DNA from: Serratia microhaemolytica
GTDB lineage: Bacteria; Pseudomonadota; Gammaproteobacteria; Enterobacterales; Enterobacteriaceae
Direction: 5' to 3'
NCBI RefSeq assembly: GCF_004011885.1
Contig: NZ_ML137211.1
Span: forward strand, 1-35,874
Length of the DNA: 35,874 bases
Shown: positions 17,381-26,368 of the stretch, piece by piece
Numbering within the stretch: position 1 is the first letter of the stretch
Layout of the letters: every line of letters begins with the position of its first letter
Notes under the pieces: generated by a model
Seen by the model: the letters and a program-made list of their open reading frames with translations, nothing else
The model's database searches: none
Told to the model about the DNA's origin: nothing
Made by a program: the position numbers and the translations under genes

Positions 17381-17677
17381 ATGCTATATCTGATTTATGC
17401 ACAAGACTTACCTAACACATTGGAACAGCGTCTGAACGCCAGACCTGCACACTTAGCGCGTTTGCAGGCATTGCGTGATGAAGGCCGTCTGGTTGTCGCA
17501 GGCCCCCACCCGGCTATCGACAGCGCTGATCCAGGTGCGGCAGGCTTTACCGGTTCAACGGTGATTGCTGAATTCCCCTCACTTTTAGCAGCACAACAGT
17601 GGGCAGAGCAAGATCCCTATGTGTCTGCCGGCGTATATGGTGATGTGACAGTAAAACCGTTCAAACAGGTATTTTAA
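17381..17677 (+). CDS. yciI: YciI family protein
   Basis: A 98-residue ferredoxin-like-fold protein of the YciI/YCII family. It matches E. coli YciI across its length, with LYLIYAQD at the start, [38 protein letters not shown] and [12 protein letters not shown]. The His and Asp of the family's presumed active site (RPAHL and DP) are present. Its physiological role is not established. An AAAGG ribosome site is at 17370. It diverges from tonB with only 17 bases between the two starts. Confidence 0.94.
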   Translation: MLYLIYAQDLPNTLEQRLNARPAHLARLQALRDEGRLVVAGPHPAIDSADPGAAGFTGSTVIAEFPSLLAAQQWAEQDPYVSAGVYGDVTVKPFKQVF

Positions 17678-17790
17678 GCGCTGATGTTACCGTTCCTGTC
17701 GATGATTTCAAACTGTTCGTTGTGAGTTGAACTATCCTTGTCAAAGGTTCTGCTACATCCAGCAGATGCATTGACACTCAGGATGCACTG

Positions 17791-19320
17791 ATGACTCATT
17801 CTACAGATGAAAAAACGCAAGCGGAAAACAGGCTAAGCGATGGTCCAGATTGGACGTTTGAGCTGTTGGAACGCTATCTGGATCAAATTGATCGTGTGGC
17901 TAAACATTACCAACTGGATACCTACCCACACCAAATCGAGGTGATCACCGCCGAACAGATGATGGATGCCTACTCCAGCGTAGGGATGCCGATCAACTAC
18001 ACCCACTGGTCTTTTGGTAAACGCTTTATTGAAACCGAGCAGCGCTATAAACATGGGCAACAGGGTTTGGCCTATGAGATTGTAATAAATTCAAACCCTT
18101 GCATTGCTTACTTAATGGAAGAAAACACCATCACCATGCAAGCGCTGGTAATGGCACACGCCTGTTATGGGCATAACTCATTTTTCAAGAATAACTATCT
18201 GTTCCGTAGCTGGACTGATGCCGGCAGTATCATCGATTACCTGCTATTTGCCCGCAATTACATCAGCGAATGTGAAGAACGCTATGGTGTTGAGGAGGTG
18301 GAGAAACTGCTCGATTCCTGCCATGCATTGATGAACTACGGTGTTAACCGCTATCGGCGGCCACAAAAAATCTCGTTGTTAGAGGAGCGCGCTCGGCAGA
18401 AAAACCGTGAAGACTATCTGCAGAGTCAGGTTAACTCATTATGGCGAACACTGCCTCGGGTCGAGGTTGAACAACCTCAACTACAGGCTGCACGTTACCC
18501 GAGTGAACCGCAGGAGAACATTCTCTACTTTATCGAAAAGAATGCCCCTCTGTTAGAATCCTGGCAGCGCGAAATACTGCGTATTGTGCGTAAAATCAGC
18601 CAATATTTTTACCCACAAAAGCAGACTCAGGTGATGAACGAAGGTTGGGCTACCTTCTGGCACTACACCATTCTTAACCATCTTTACGATGAAGGGCGGG
18701 TAACCGATCGCTTCATGATCGAGTTTCTTCACAGCCACACTAACGTGGTTTATCAGCCGCCATACAACAGCCCCTACTACAGTGGGATCAATCCCTATGC
18801 GTTGGGTTTTGCGATGTTTCAGGATATCAAGCGTATTTGCCAGCAGCCAACCGAGGAAGACCGTTTCTGGTTCCCTGAGCTGATTGGCAAAGACTGGTTA
18901 GAAACACTGCATTTCGCCATGCGTGATTTCAAGGATGAGAGTTTTATCAGCCAGTTCTTATCACCCAAAGTGATGCGTGATTTCCGTCTGTTTACTGTGC
19001 TGGATGATGATCGCAACAACTATTTAGAGATCGCCGCGATACATAACGAGGAGGGCTACCGCACGATACGCAACGAGTTATCCGCACAGTACAACCTCAG
19101 CAACCGTGAGCCGAACATTCAGATCTGGAATGTGAACCTACGCGGAGACCGCTCTCTGACGCTCCGCTATGTTCCGCAAGGCAGAACACCTCTTGATGAG
19201 AGCCGCAAAGACGTAATGAAACATCTTCATCGGCTTTGGGGATTCGACATCATTCTTGAACAGGAAAATGAAGATGGCAGCATTGAACTACTAGAGCGTT
19301 GCCCTCCCCGTCCAAACTAA
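17791..19320 (+). CDS. ycgB: SpoVR family protein YcgB
   Basis: YcgB is the enterobacterial SpoVR-family protein, usually a partner of the PrkA-type kinase YeaG and YeaH in stationary-phase stress; its molecular activity is unknown. The 509-residue product is complete, with the family blocks INYTHWSFGKRFIETE, IVINSNPCIAYLMEENT, MAHACYGHNSFFKNNYLF and NEGWATFWHY. The His-rich blocks suggest a metal site, which is inference. An AGGA lies eight bases before the ATG. A terminator follows. In E. coli fadR lies next to it; here that position is empty. Confidence 0.95.
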   Translation: MTHSTDEKTQAENRLSDGPDWTFELLERYLDQIDRVAKHYQLDTYPHQIEVITAEQMMDAYSSVGMPINYTHWSFGKRFIETEQRYKHGQQGLAYEIVINSNPCIAYLMEENTITMQALVMAHACYGHNSFFKNNYLFRSWTDAGSIIDYLLFARNYISECEERYGVEEVEKLLDSCHALMNYGVNRYRRPQKISLLEERARQKNREDYLQSQVNSLWRTLPRVEVEQPQLQAARYPSEPQENILYFIEKNAPLLESWQREILRIVRKISQYFYPQKQTQVMNEGWATFWHYTILNHLYDEGRVTDRFMIEFLHSHTNVVYQPPYNSPYYSGINPYALGFAMFQDIKRICQQPTEEDRFWFPELIGKDWLETLHFAMRDFKDESFISQFLSPKVMRDFRLFTVLDDDRNNYLEIAAIHNEEGYRTIRNELSAQYNLSNREPNIQIWNVNLRGDRSLTLRYVPQGRTPLDESRKDVMKHLHRLWGFDIILEQENEDGSIELLERCPPRPN

Positions 19321-19327
19321 CCCTACC

Positions 19328-19356
19328 GCCGGATGTCACTCTCATCCGGCTTGTTA
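19328..19356 (+). terminator. Terminator of ycgB
   Basis: GCCGGATG at 19328-19335 pairs with CATCCGGC at 19343-19350, loop seven bases, followed by TTGTTAG. It starts eight bases after the stop codon. Confidence 0.7.
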
Positions 19357-20072
19357 GCTATAGCGCTAATGCATCCCTTGATTAAGCATTTAGTTTGCTC
19401 AATATCGTGTCAACATTTCATGCTAGATTAACTATCGGTTAGCAGTACAAATTGATAAAGACAGGCTCACGAGCGCACACTCCGGTTTGTATTACTCGTG
19501 ATCATAGGTGAAAAACCGTCATCGTAGCCAGCTTCAGTGATATACTGCCCCCAGCGATCGCCCAAAGATGCGATTTATTGACTCTCTGTTGAATTTTGCA
19601 ACAATAACCAGCAGTTGCAGCGCGTTGATGCTATCAGAAAGCACTGCTGTCAGCTAGCATCAGAAAAAATATTAAATAAAAGTGTGCTTATGTTGGCAAA
19701 TATTGAATCTGCCCTAATTACATTGTCCGCGTTCATTGTTAGTGTATCAGCTTGGGGAAAATACCGAATTTTAGCTTCAACGCGTGCCCGCGCTTGCGCT
19801 TGCCATATATATGTTGGTGCTACCGATATCTACTGTTCGTTATCCCCATTCAGCTCCGCGCAGAACATGGGCGAGGCTAGGACATCGATAATCTGGGGTG
19901 TTTAATTCCATACGCTTGCTTATCTGTCCAGGCTGCTAGGTATCAGCCCCGATCACTTGAAGTTGCACTTTCACTGCATCAGCCTGTTGGCGTTATCAGC
20001 CGCTGTGTGTGGTTGTATTTTGAAGTGATTTGGGCATAGTCTATAAACTTATCTGAAGGTTATGAAATTAGT
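19357..20072. other. Gene-free stretch at the expected fadR position
   Basis: About 715 bases without a convincing gene. E. coli and relatives have fadR here, between ycgB and nhaB and opposite to nhaB. I read the minus strand near the expected fadR start and found only stops and no FadR-like helix-turn-helix. A 96-codon frame on the plus strand (19615-19905, TTG start) has no recognisable feature. The stretch is the right length for a completely decayed or replaced fadR. Confidence 0.6.
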
Positions 20073-21656
20073 ATGGATATGACAAAACGCTCGGCTTTGG
20101 TGAAAAATTTTCTCGGAGCCTCGCCCACTTGGTATAAGTTGGCAATTATTGGTTTTTTAGTGATCAACCCGTTGGTGTTCTTCCTTATCAGCCCATTTGT
20201 TGCTGGTTGGTTACTGGTGGTCGAGTTTATTTTCACCCTAGCGATGGCGCTGAAATGCTATCCGCTGCAACCAGGTGGTCTGTTAGCTATTGAGGCCGTA
20301 TTTATTGGTATGACCAAACCGGCACATATTAGCGAAGAAATTGCCAATAACCTGGAAGTGGTATTGCTGCTGGTGTTTATGGTTGCCGGTATCTATTTTA
20401 TGAAGCAGTTGCTGTTATTTGTCTTTACCAAACTGCTACTGAATATCCGCTCTAAGAAGTTACTTTCGCTCTCTTTTCTCGGCGCAGCGGCTTTCCTGTC
20501 AGCATTCCTTGATGCGCTCACCGTGGTTGCGGTAGTGATCAGCGTTGGCACTGGTTTTTACTCCATTTACCACAAATTTGCCTCTAATCATCCTGAGCAT
20601 GATTCTGATGTCAGTGATGATAGCCGGATCAATAATCCCGAGCACAAACAGACACTGGAACAGTTCCGGGCGTTTTTACGCAGTCTGCTGATGCACGCTG
20701 CCGTCGGTACCGCACTGGGTGGCGTAATGACAATGGTCGGTGAACCACAAAACCTGATCATCGCCAAAAGCGCCGGTTGGGGTTTTAGTGAATTCTTCCT
20801 GCGTATGACCCCGATCACCTTGCCAGTCTTTGTCTGTGGCTTGCTGGTTTGTCTGTTTGTTGAGCGTTTCAAATTGTTTGGCTACGGCACTGAGCTACCA
20901 GGAAAAGTACGTGATGTGCTGAAAGAGTTCGATCGCAAAGAGACCGCAAAACGCGGTCGCCAAGATAACGTGCGGCTGGTCGTCCAGGCGCTGGTTGGTA
21001 TCTGGCTAGTGGTTGCTCTTGCTTTCCACTTGGCAGAAGTGGGCTTGATTGGTCTATCGGTGATCATTCTGACCACCTCACTCTGCGGTGTCACTGATGA
21101 ACACGCTATCGGTAAAGCCTTCCAGGAAGCGCTACCATTTACCGCCTTATTGACGGTCTTTTTCACTGTGGTTGCCATCATCATCGAACAACAACTGTTC
21201 AATCCGGTGATCCAGTTTGTACTACAGTCACCCGCCGCTTCACAGACTTCACTGTTCTACCTGTTCAACGGCCTGCTCTCTTCGGTTTCCGATAATGTGT
21301 TCGTTGGCACCGTCTATATCAACGAGGCACGCACCGCACTGGAGAAAGGCGCCATTTCGCTGAATCAGTTTGAGCTGTTAGCCGTAGCGATTAACTCCGG
21401 TACCAACTTGCCTTCCGTTGCTACACCTAATGGTCAGGCTGCTTTCCTGTTCCTGCTAACTTCATCGCTGGCACCGCTGTTACGTATGTCTTATGGTCGT
21501 ATGGTGTGGATGGCACTGCCATATACACTGGTGTTAACCATCGTCGGTCTATTGTGTGTGCAACATACGCTAGTACCGGTAACCGAGCTGTTTACTCAGT
21601 GGAAATGGATCACCTTGCCACCACTTGAAGCACTGGGGCACGTTGCCATTCACTAA
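20073..21656 (+). CDS. nhaB: Na+/H+ antiporter NhaB
   Basis: NhaB exports sodium in exchange for protons in the inner membrane and contributes to pH and sodium homeostasis. The 527-residue product is slightly longer than the 513 of E. coli, mainly at the C terminus. Around 12 hydrophobic helices are visible. Family segments include [84 protein letters not shown] and [19 protein letters not shown]. The start is chosen by homology. A strong hairpin follows the stop. Confidence 0.96.
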   Translation: MDMTKRSALVKNFLGASPTWYKLAIIGFLVINPLVFFLISPFVAGWLLVVEFIFTLAMALKCYPLQPGGLLAIEAVFIGMTKPAHISEEIANNLEVVLLLVFMVAGIYFMKQLLLFVFTKLLLNIRSKKLLSLSFLGAAAFLSAFLDALTVVAVVISVGTGFYSIYHKFASNHPEHDSDVSDDSRINNPEHKQTLEQFRAFLRSLLMHAAVGTALGGVMTMVGEPQNLIIAKSAGWGFSEFFLRMTPITLPVFVCGLLVCLFVERFKLFGYGTELPGKVRDVLKEFDRKETAKRGRQDNVRLVVQALVGIWLVVALAFHLAEVGLIGLSVIILTTSLCGVTDEHAIGKAFQEALPFTALLTVFFTVVAIIIEQQLFNPVIQFVLQSPAASQTSLFYLFNGLLSSVSDNVFVGTVYINEARTALEKGAISLNQFELLAVAINSGTNLPSVATPNGQAAFLFLLTSSLAPLLRMSYGRMVWMALPYTLVLTIVGLLCVQHTLVPVTELFTQWKWITLPPLEALGHVAIH

Positions 21657-21663
21657 ATGCTAT

Positions 21664-21698
21664 CCCCCTCCTCTTAATCAGGAGGGGGTAAATTAATC
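21664..21698 (+). terminator. Hairpin after nhaB
   Basis: CCCCCTCCT at 21664-21672 and AGGAGGGGG at 21680-21688 form a perfect nine-base stem with a seven-base loop. The tail TAAATTAATC is AT-rich but lacks a T run. Confidence 0.65.
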
Positions 21699-21965
21699 AA
21701 TAGGGTACAACTGATCTGCTCACAAGATCGCCGTATCGCCAGCCGTTCGTGCTAACTAAGACTACCCGTAACCTGCCGCAACAATCCCTGTTCGAGCTTT
21801 TAGCTTGTGTCGTACTCTCGCCGTTAGACGATTAAACGCAATACATTAGTTGAATATTCTCTGACAGCGACAATATTTTTCACTAAATTGTTTAGAGATA
21901 GCTGTTGGTAGCGATAAATTAGTTTAAACTGCCGACTTAACTGCTTACTGCATGGAATATTACCT
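21689..21965. other. Intergenic region before dsbB
   Basis: About 280 bases with no supported gene. The last 120 bases are AT-rich and presumably carry the dsbB promoter; I cannot assign hexamers with confidence. GGAAT just before 21966 serves as the ribosome site. Confidence 0.5.
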
Positions 21966-22496
21966 ATGTTGCATTTTCTTAATCGCTGCTCACGAGGGCG
22001 TAGTGCCTGGTTACTGCTGGTGTTAACCGCGCTGGCATTAGAGTTAGTGGCGCTTTATTTTCAACACGTTATGCTATTACAGCCATGTGTGATGTGTATC
22101 TACGAACGGGTTGCACTGTTTGGTATTTTGGCCGCAGGGCTAGTTGGGGCCTTGGCACCGGCAACCCCACTACGCTACCTGGCGATCCTGCTCTGGATCT
22201 ACAGTGCTTGGCAGGGACTGCAACTGGCTTGGAAACACACCATGATCCAGCTCTACCCGTCGCCATTTAATACTTGTGACTTTTTTGTCAACTTTCCTTC
22301 TTGGTTGCCACTTGACAAGTGGTTGCCAGCTGTTTTCCATGCCTCAGGTGACTGCTCGGTACGCCAATGGGAGTTCCTCTCACTGGAAATGCCCCAGTGG
22401 CTGGTGGGCATTTTTGCGGCCTATTTAGTGATCGGTGTGCTGGTGTTGATCAGCCAGTTGGTACGTAAACGCAAGCGCGACCTGTTTGGCCGTTAA
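21966..22496 (+). CDS. dsbB: Disulfide bond formation protein DsbB
   Basis: DsbB is the four-helix inner-membrane oxidase that reoxidises periplasmic DsbA and passes electrons to quinones. The 176-residue product keeps both redox pairs at E. coli positions: Cys41/Cys44 (QPCVMC) and Cys104/Cys130 (NTCDFF and GDCS). The Arg48 that contacts ubiquinone in E. coli is present (IYERVALFG). It follows nhaB, as in E. coli, and the downstream ycgN is convergent. Confidence 0.97.
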   Translation: MLHFLNRCSRGRSAWLLLVLTALALELVALYFQHVMLLQPCVMCIYERVALFGILAAGLVGALAPATPLRYLAILLWIYSAWQGLQLAWKHTMIQLYPSPFNTCDFFVNFPSWLPLDKWLPAVFHASGDCSVRQWEFLSLEMPQWLVGIFAAYLVIGVLVLISQLVRKRKRDLFGR

Positions 22497-22502
22497 AGGT
22501 TA

Positions 22503-22535
22503 GCTAACTGGCCACAATTACAGTGACCAGTTAGC
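22503..22535. terminator. Hairpin between dsbB and ycgN
   Basis: GCTAACTGG at 22503-22511 pairs with CCAGTTAGC at 22527-22535, with an inner CAC/GTG pairing across one mismatch. T tails are weak on both sides. Position between convergent genes supports a bidirectional terminator. Confidence 0.5.
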
Positions 22536-22595
22536 GATTACGTTCAGTTGTGACGAAACAGGCTGTTCGAGCTAGCCACTGTGATGTGCTCAGCA

Positions 22596-23042
22596 CTACT
22601 TCGCCCAGTCCGGTTTGTTGATGATATGTTGTTGCCAATCTTCCACTTCACTTTCGCGCACCGCAATGTAGCGTACGCTAATGCGCGCTTTGTGCATTGC
22701 TGCTTTTGAACCGCTGATCAATGGATGCCAGGGAAACAGTGGTTTGCCTTCAGCGATCAGACGATAGGCACAACTGGCAGGTAACCATTCAAAAGTCATC
22801 ATGTTGGCTCGGGTCAGTTTGATGCAATCCTCTTCCAACTCAAACCGTCGCGAGTAGTTGCGACACTGACAACTCTGAATATTGAGTTGATTACAAGCAA
22901 CATTGGTGAAGTAGATCTGATCAGTGTCTTCATCGATCAGTTTATGCAGACAGCACTGCCCACAACCATCACAGAGCGACTCCCACTCCTGTTCAGACAT
23001 CTCATCCAAGCTTTTTTGCTGCCAAAACGCAGGTTGTAACAT
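22596..23042 (-). CDS. ycgN: UPF0260 family cysteine-cluster protein YcgN
   Basis: A 148-residue cytoplasmic protein of the YkgJ/UPF0260 family, with cysteine clusters CDGCGQCC near residue 23 and further cysteines in VACNQLN, SCQCRNY and EEDCIKL. Such clusters suggest a zinc or iron-sulfur site; no function is proven. The frame extends upstream to 23117 with a hydrophobic stretch, but homologues start at MxxxxFWQxKSL, matching the ATG at 23042 with a GGAA ribosome site. It lies in the ycgLMN cluster downstream of ycgM, as in E. coli, although hlyE/umuDC are absent. Confidence 0.92.
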   Translation of the reverse strand: MLQPAFWQQKSLDEMSEQEWESLCDGCGQCCLHKLIDEDTDQIYFTNVACNQLNIQSCQCRNYSRRFELEEDCIKLTRANMMTFEWLPASCAYRLIAEGKPLFPWHPLISGSKAAMHKARISVRYIAVRESEVEDWQQHIINKPDWAK

Positions 23043-23157
23043 ATCGTATTCCGAAAATAGCCAGATAAAAACTGCTAAAGTAGCGCACATCAATAACCGA
23101 TAAGTGTAGTGGAACAAACACTGCTCATATTGACGGCGATATTACCGCATAAATCGG

Positions 23158-23814
23158 TTAAATCACCTGTGTAGTAAGCGAATATTGATCCACTGTCAGG
23201 CAGAGTTCATCACCTGACTGTAGCGCCCCTACCCCTTCAGGCGTGCCGGTTAGGATCACATCCCCCGCGCGAAGGGTGAAGAAACGACTCATATACGCGA
23301 TCAGTGGTAGGATCGGGGTCAACATATCGCTAGTACTCCCCTGCTGACGCAGTTCACCGTTAACCACCAAAGTCAACGTGCTATTTTGCGCATCCGCCAA
23401 TTGATCGGCTGCAATAAAACCGGATAACGGACAAGATCCATCAAAGCCTTTCGCCTTCTCCCACGGTTGTCCTGCCTGCTTAAAGCTTGCTTGTAGATCA
23501 CGCAGGGTTAAATCCAATGCCAGACCATAACCAGCAATTGCGCTGGCAACCTGCTGTTCATTAGCCTGCTTTAATGGCTGGCCAATCAGCACCGCCAGCT
23601 CTATTTCATGGTGAACCGCACCTAATCCCTTCGGGAGCACGACGGGTTGACGAATATCACACAATGCTGTTTCTGGCTTGATAAACAGCACCGGCTCAAC
23701 AGCAGGCACACTGCCCATCTCTTTAATGTGACGGGCATAGTTGCTGCCAACACAGACGACTTTGCTTACCGGAAAATTGAGTAATTCACCCTGCCAATTT
23801 CTATGCTGATACAT
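23158..23814 (-). CDS. ycgM: Fumarylacetoacetate hydrolase family protein YcgM
   Basis: A 218-residue FAH-family protein, similar to human FAHD1 acylpyruvase/oxaloacetate decarboxylase; substrates such as acylpyruvates are plausible but not shown by the sequence. The family core is clear: VCVGSNYARHIKEMG near residue 20, the metal-binding HHEIELAVLIG with two Glu, KGFDGSCPLSGF, and GDVILTGTPEGVG near residue 190. The start at 23814 follows ycgL by eight bases, so the two are likely co-transcribed. Confidence 0.93.
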   Translation of the reverse strand: MYQHRNWQGELLNFPVSKVVCVGSNYARHIKEMGSVPAVEPVLFIKPETALCDIRQPVVLPKGLGAVHHEIELAVLIGQPLKQANEQQVASAIAGYGLALDLTLRDLQASFKQAGQPWEKAKGFDGSCPLSGFIAADQLADAQNSTLTLVVNGELRQQGSTSDMLTPILPLIAYMSRFFTLRAGDVILTGTPEGVGALQSGDELCLTVDQYSLTTQVI

Positions 23815-23822
23815 ATATGCCC

Positions 23823-24095
23823 CTATTCAGTGTTCGCCATTGAGTGCGAATTTAACAAACTTTCAACCGGTGGCGGCAGTTGTAGATAAAAACCCTGCTG
23901 CGTAAGTGCCTGTTTCACAACTTCGTTGTCTGCCGCTGCCAGTTTTTTACCACCATCCAGCGCCAGAGTCATTACAAAGTGCGCGACACCAAAGCTTTTG
24001 ATTAACTCTGCCGGCACGCGGGAAAAATCATCTTTTTGTTCGATATAAAGATAGGTCTGCTCACGTTTGGAGCTTCTATAAATGGCACAGTGCAT
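23823..24095 (-). CDS. ycgL: YcgL domain protein
   Basis: A 90-residue protein of the UPF0745/YcgL family. The N terminus [19 protein letters not shown] and the central [11 protein letters not shown] and LPPPVESLL segments match E. coli YcgL. Function is unknown. It is transcribed away from minC and is the first gene of the ycgL-ycgM-ycgN run. Confidence 0.92.
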   Translation of the reverse strand: MHCAIYRSSKREQTYLYIEQKDDFSRVPAELIKSFGVAHFVMTLALDGGKKLAAADNEVVKQALTQQGFYLQLPPPVESLLNSHSMANTE

Positions 24096-24376
24096 GTTAA
24101 AACTCTATTTAATTTAATCGATATCTTGCTTGACCAGAGGGCTAACTATACCATGCTTGTACTGAAGTTACTGCAAGCTACCAGCCTATTGCTCCTTTCT
24201 CTGCTTTGATAGACAATTGGCGGTAACTCCAGGTTATCCGTGGTAGGCACGTTACCCTTGAATCAAAAACTGGAACGATTTCAGGTAACCGAGAGAGGCA
24301 AGCAGTGCTTCCTCTTGGACTTGTGAAGTGACAACAATATTCAAGGGTTGGATTTGCTCAGACAGAGTCAGGACAG

Positions 24377-25060
24377 ATGTCACAATCGCCAATTGAGCTA
24401 AAAGGCAGTAGTTTTACCCTATCGGTTGTTCATTTACACAGTGCAACTCCCGAGGTAATCCAGCAAGCTTTGCAGGAAAAGGTCAGTCAAGCCCCTGCAT
24501 TTTTTAACAATGCGCCGGTGGTTATTAATGTTGCCCATTTAAAAGGAGAAGCGAACTGGCGCGCCTTGCAGCAAGCCGTAAGTGCTGTTGGGCTACACGT
24601 GGTCGGTATCAGTGGTTGCCAGCATGAGCAACAAAAACGCTCAATCCTTCGTGCGGGTTTAGTATTGATCAACGAAGGTCGCGCACAGAATATTGTCACT
24701 GCCACCGCCTCACAACCGGATAACCACCCTGCCAAAACGCGCATTATCAATACACCCGTTCGTTCCGGCCAGCAAATTTATGCCCGAAATGGTGATCTGA
24801 TTATTACCAGCAGTGTCAGTGCCGGTGCAGAACTTATCGCTGATGGCAATGTCCACATTTATGGTTCAATGCGTGGTCGAGTGCTAGCGGGAGCTTCTGG
24901 TGATACACAGTGTCAAATTTTTTGCACTCAACTCTCGGCTGAGCTAATTTCTATTGCAGGGCAATATTGGTTAAGTGAACAGATACCTGCTAATTTCGTC
25001 GGCAAGGCTGTCAGGCTCAATCTGCGGGATAATGCTTTAACCATACAATCTTTAAATTAA
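24377..25060 (+). CDS. minC: Septum site-determining protein MinC
   Basis: MinC blocks FtsZ assembly at the cell poles. The 227-residue product has the N-terminal FtsZ-inhibiting domain (residues 1 to about 100, starting [16 protein letters not shown]) and the C-terminal beta-helix dimer domain that binds MinD (from about residue 120: [51 protein letters not shown]). minD follows after 24 bases and minE three bases later, forming the usual operon. The 281-base upstream region, shared with ycgL, should hold its promoter. Confidence 0.96.
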   Translation: MSQSPIELKGSSFTLSVVHLHSATPEVIQQALQEKVSQAPAFFNNAPVVINVAHLKGEANWRALQQAVSAVGLHVVGISGCQHEQQKRSILRAGLVLINEGRAQNIVTATASQPDNHPAKTRIINTPVRSGQQIYARNGDLIITSSVSAGAELIADGNVHIYGSMRGRVLAGASGDTQCQIFCTQLSAELISIAGQYWLSEQIPANFVGKAVRLNLRDNALTIQSLN

Positions 25061-25084
25061 GACATCGCGAAAAGGAATCATTTT

Positions 25085-25897
25085 ATGGCACGCGTTATTG
25101 TTGTTACATCAGGTAAAGGAGGCGTTGGCAAGACTACATCAAGTGCTGCCATTGCCACCGGATTAGCGCAACGAGGTAAGAAAACGGTCGTGATCGATTT
25201 TGATATCGGTCTGCGTAATCTTGACCTGATTATGGGCTGTGAACGCCGTGTGGTTTATGATTTTGTGAATGTCATTCAAGGTGATGCAACATTAAACCAG
25301 GCGTTAATTAAAGATAAACGCACCGAAAACCTGCATATTCTACCCGCTTCACAAACACGCGATAAAGAAGCATTAACGCGTGAAGGCGTGGAAAAAGTCC
25401 TTAATAACCTCGATAAGATGGGGTTTGAATTTATTATCTGCGATTCACCGGCAGGGATTGAAACTGGCGCGCTGATGGCGCTCTATTTTGCCGATGAAGC
25501 CATTATCACCACGAACCCAGAAGTCTCATCAGTACGTGACTCTGACCGCATTCTGGGCATTCTAGCCTCCAAATCACGTCGTGCTGAGAATGGAGACACA
25601 CCGATTAAAGAGCATCTGCTCTTAACCCGTTACAACCCCGGCCGGGTTAGCCGTGGCGATATGTTGAGTATGGAAGATGTATTGGAGATCCTGCGCATTC
25701 CCTTACTCGGCGTTATTCCTGAAGATCAAGCTGTGCTGCGTGCCTCGAATCAGGGTGAACCGGTTATTCTCGATGATTCCTCTGATGCGGGTAAAGCCTA
25801 TGAAGATACTGTTTACCGCTTACTCGGCGAAGAGCGACCATTCCGTTTTGTTGAAGAAGAGAAAAAAGGCTTCCTGAAGCGCCTTTTTGGGGGATAA
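25085..25897 (+). CDS. minD: Septum site-determining ATPase MinD
   Basis: MinD binds the membrane in its ATP form, recruits MinC and is released by MinE, giving pole-to-pole oscillation. The 270-residue product has the deviant Walker A GKGGVGKTT with Lys11 and Lys16, the DFDIGLRNLDLIMG segment, the switch IICDSPAGIE, and the C-terminal amphipathic membrane helix KKGFLKRLFGG. Length equals E. coli MinD. An AAAGGA ribosome site precedes the ATG. Confidence 0.98.
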   Translation: MARVIVVTSGKGGVGKTTSSAAIATGLAQRGKKTVVIDFDIGLRNLDLIMGCERRVVYDFVNVIQGDATLNQALIKDKRTENLHILPASQTRDKEALTREGVEKVLNNLDKMGFEFIICDSPAGIETGALMALYFADEAIITTNPEVSSVRDSDRILGILASKSRRAENGDTPIKEHLLLTRYNPGRVSRGDMLSMEDVLEILRIPLLGVIPEDQAVLRASNQGEPVILDDSSDAGKAYEDTVYRLLGEERPFRFVEEEKKGFLKRLFGG

Positions 25898-25900
25898 CTT

Positions 25901-26170
25901 ATGGCGTTGTTAGACTTCTTTCTATCCGGTAAAAAATCAACCGCCAGCGTTGCCAAGGAGAGGTTGCAGATTATTGTTGCCGAGCGCAGACGAAGTGACA
26001 GTGAACCACATTATCTGCCTGATTTAAAACGCGATATCTTGGCTGTGATCTGTAAGTACATTAAGATCGATCCCGATATGCTGCATGTTCAATTTGAGCA
26101 AAAAGGGGACGATATTTCAGTACTCGAGCTGAATGTCACGCTGCCCGATGCCGATGATCACACCAAGTAA
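25901..26170 (+). CDS. minE: Cell division topological specificity factor MinE
   Basis: MinE stimulates MinD ATPase and keeps the division inhibitor away from midcell. The 89-residue product shows the N-terminal membrane-targeting/anti-MinCD segment [20 protein letters not shown], the MinD-contact helix [10 protein letters not shown], and the C-terminal dimer domain [15 protein letters not shown]. The gene begins three bases after minD, implying translational coupling. In Serratia and Yersinia rnd is the next gene, as here. Confidence 0.97.
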   Translation: MALLDFFLSGKKSTASVAKERLQIIVAERRRSDSEPHYLPDLKRDILAVICKYIKIDPDMLHVQFEQKGDDISVLELNVTLPDADDHTK

Positions 26171-26226
26171 CCCGCAGACAACATGCACTGCCACCTGCTG
26201 TCTGTGCAACGAGTTTAGCTGTTGAT

Positions 26227-26275
26227 AACCCTTGCAGAGTGAGCGAATTGCTGCTCACTCTTAGCTGTGGGTTTA
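26227..26275. terminator. Terminator hairpin between minE and rnd
   Basis: AGAGTGAGC at 26236-26244 and GCTCACTCT at 26253-26261 form a nine-base stem with an eight-base loop, and outer AACCC/GGGTT pairing extends it. T tails are short. It lies between two convergent genes. Confidence 0.6.
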
Positions 26276-26368
26276 GGTAAACAAGCAGCCCTGACACGCG
26301 CAGTGCCCAATCCCGAATGCACAATTTCACACATCGGGTTAATGTGTTGCTCCCGTTTGCCATCAGCA

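Noticed and set aside
19615..19905. A 96-codon plus-strand frame in the fadR gap
   Set aside because: TTG start, no ribosome site of note, mixed composition and no recognisable motif. I treat the stretch as non-coding.
22596..23117. An N-terminal membrane-anchor extension of YcgN from the ATG at 23117
   Set aside because: The hydrophobic 25-residue extension is absent from homologues, and the ATG at 23042 has a ribosome site and the family N terminus.
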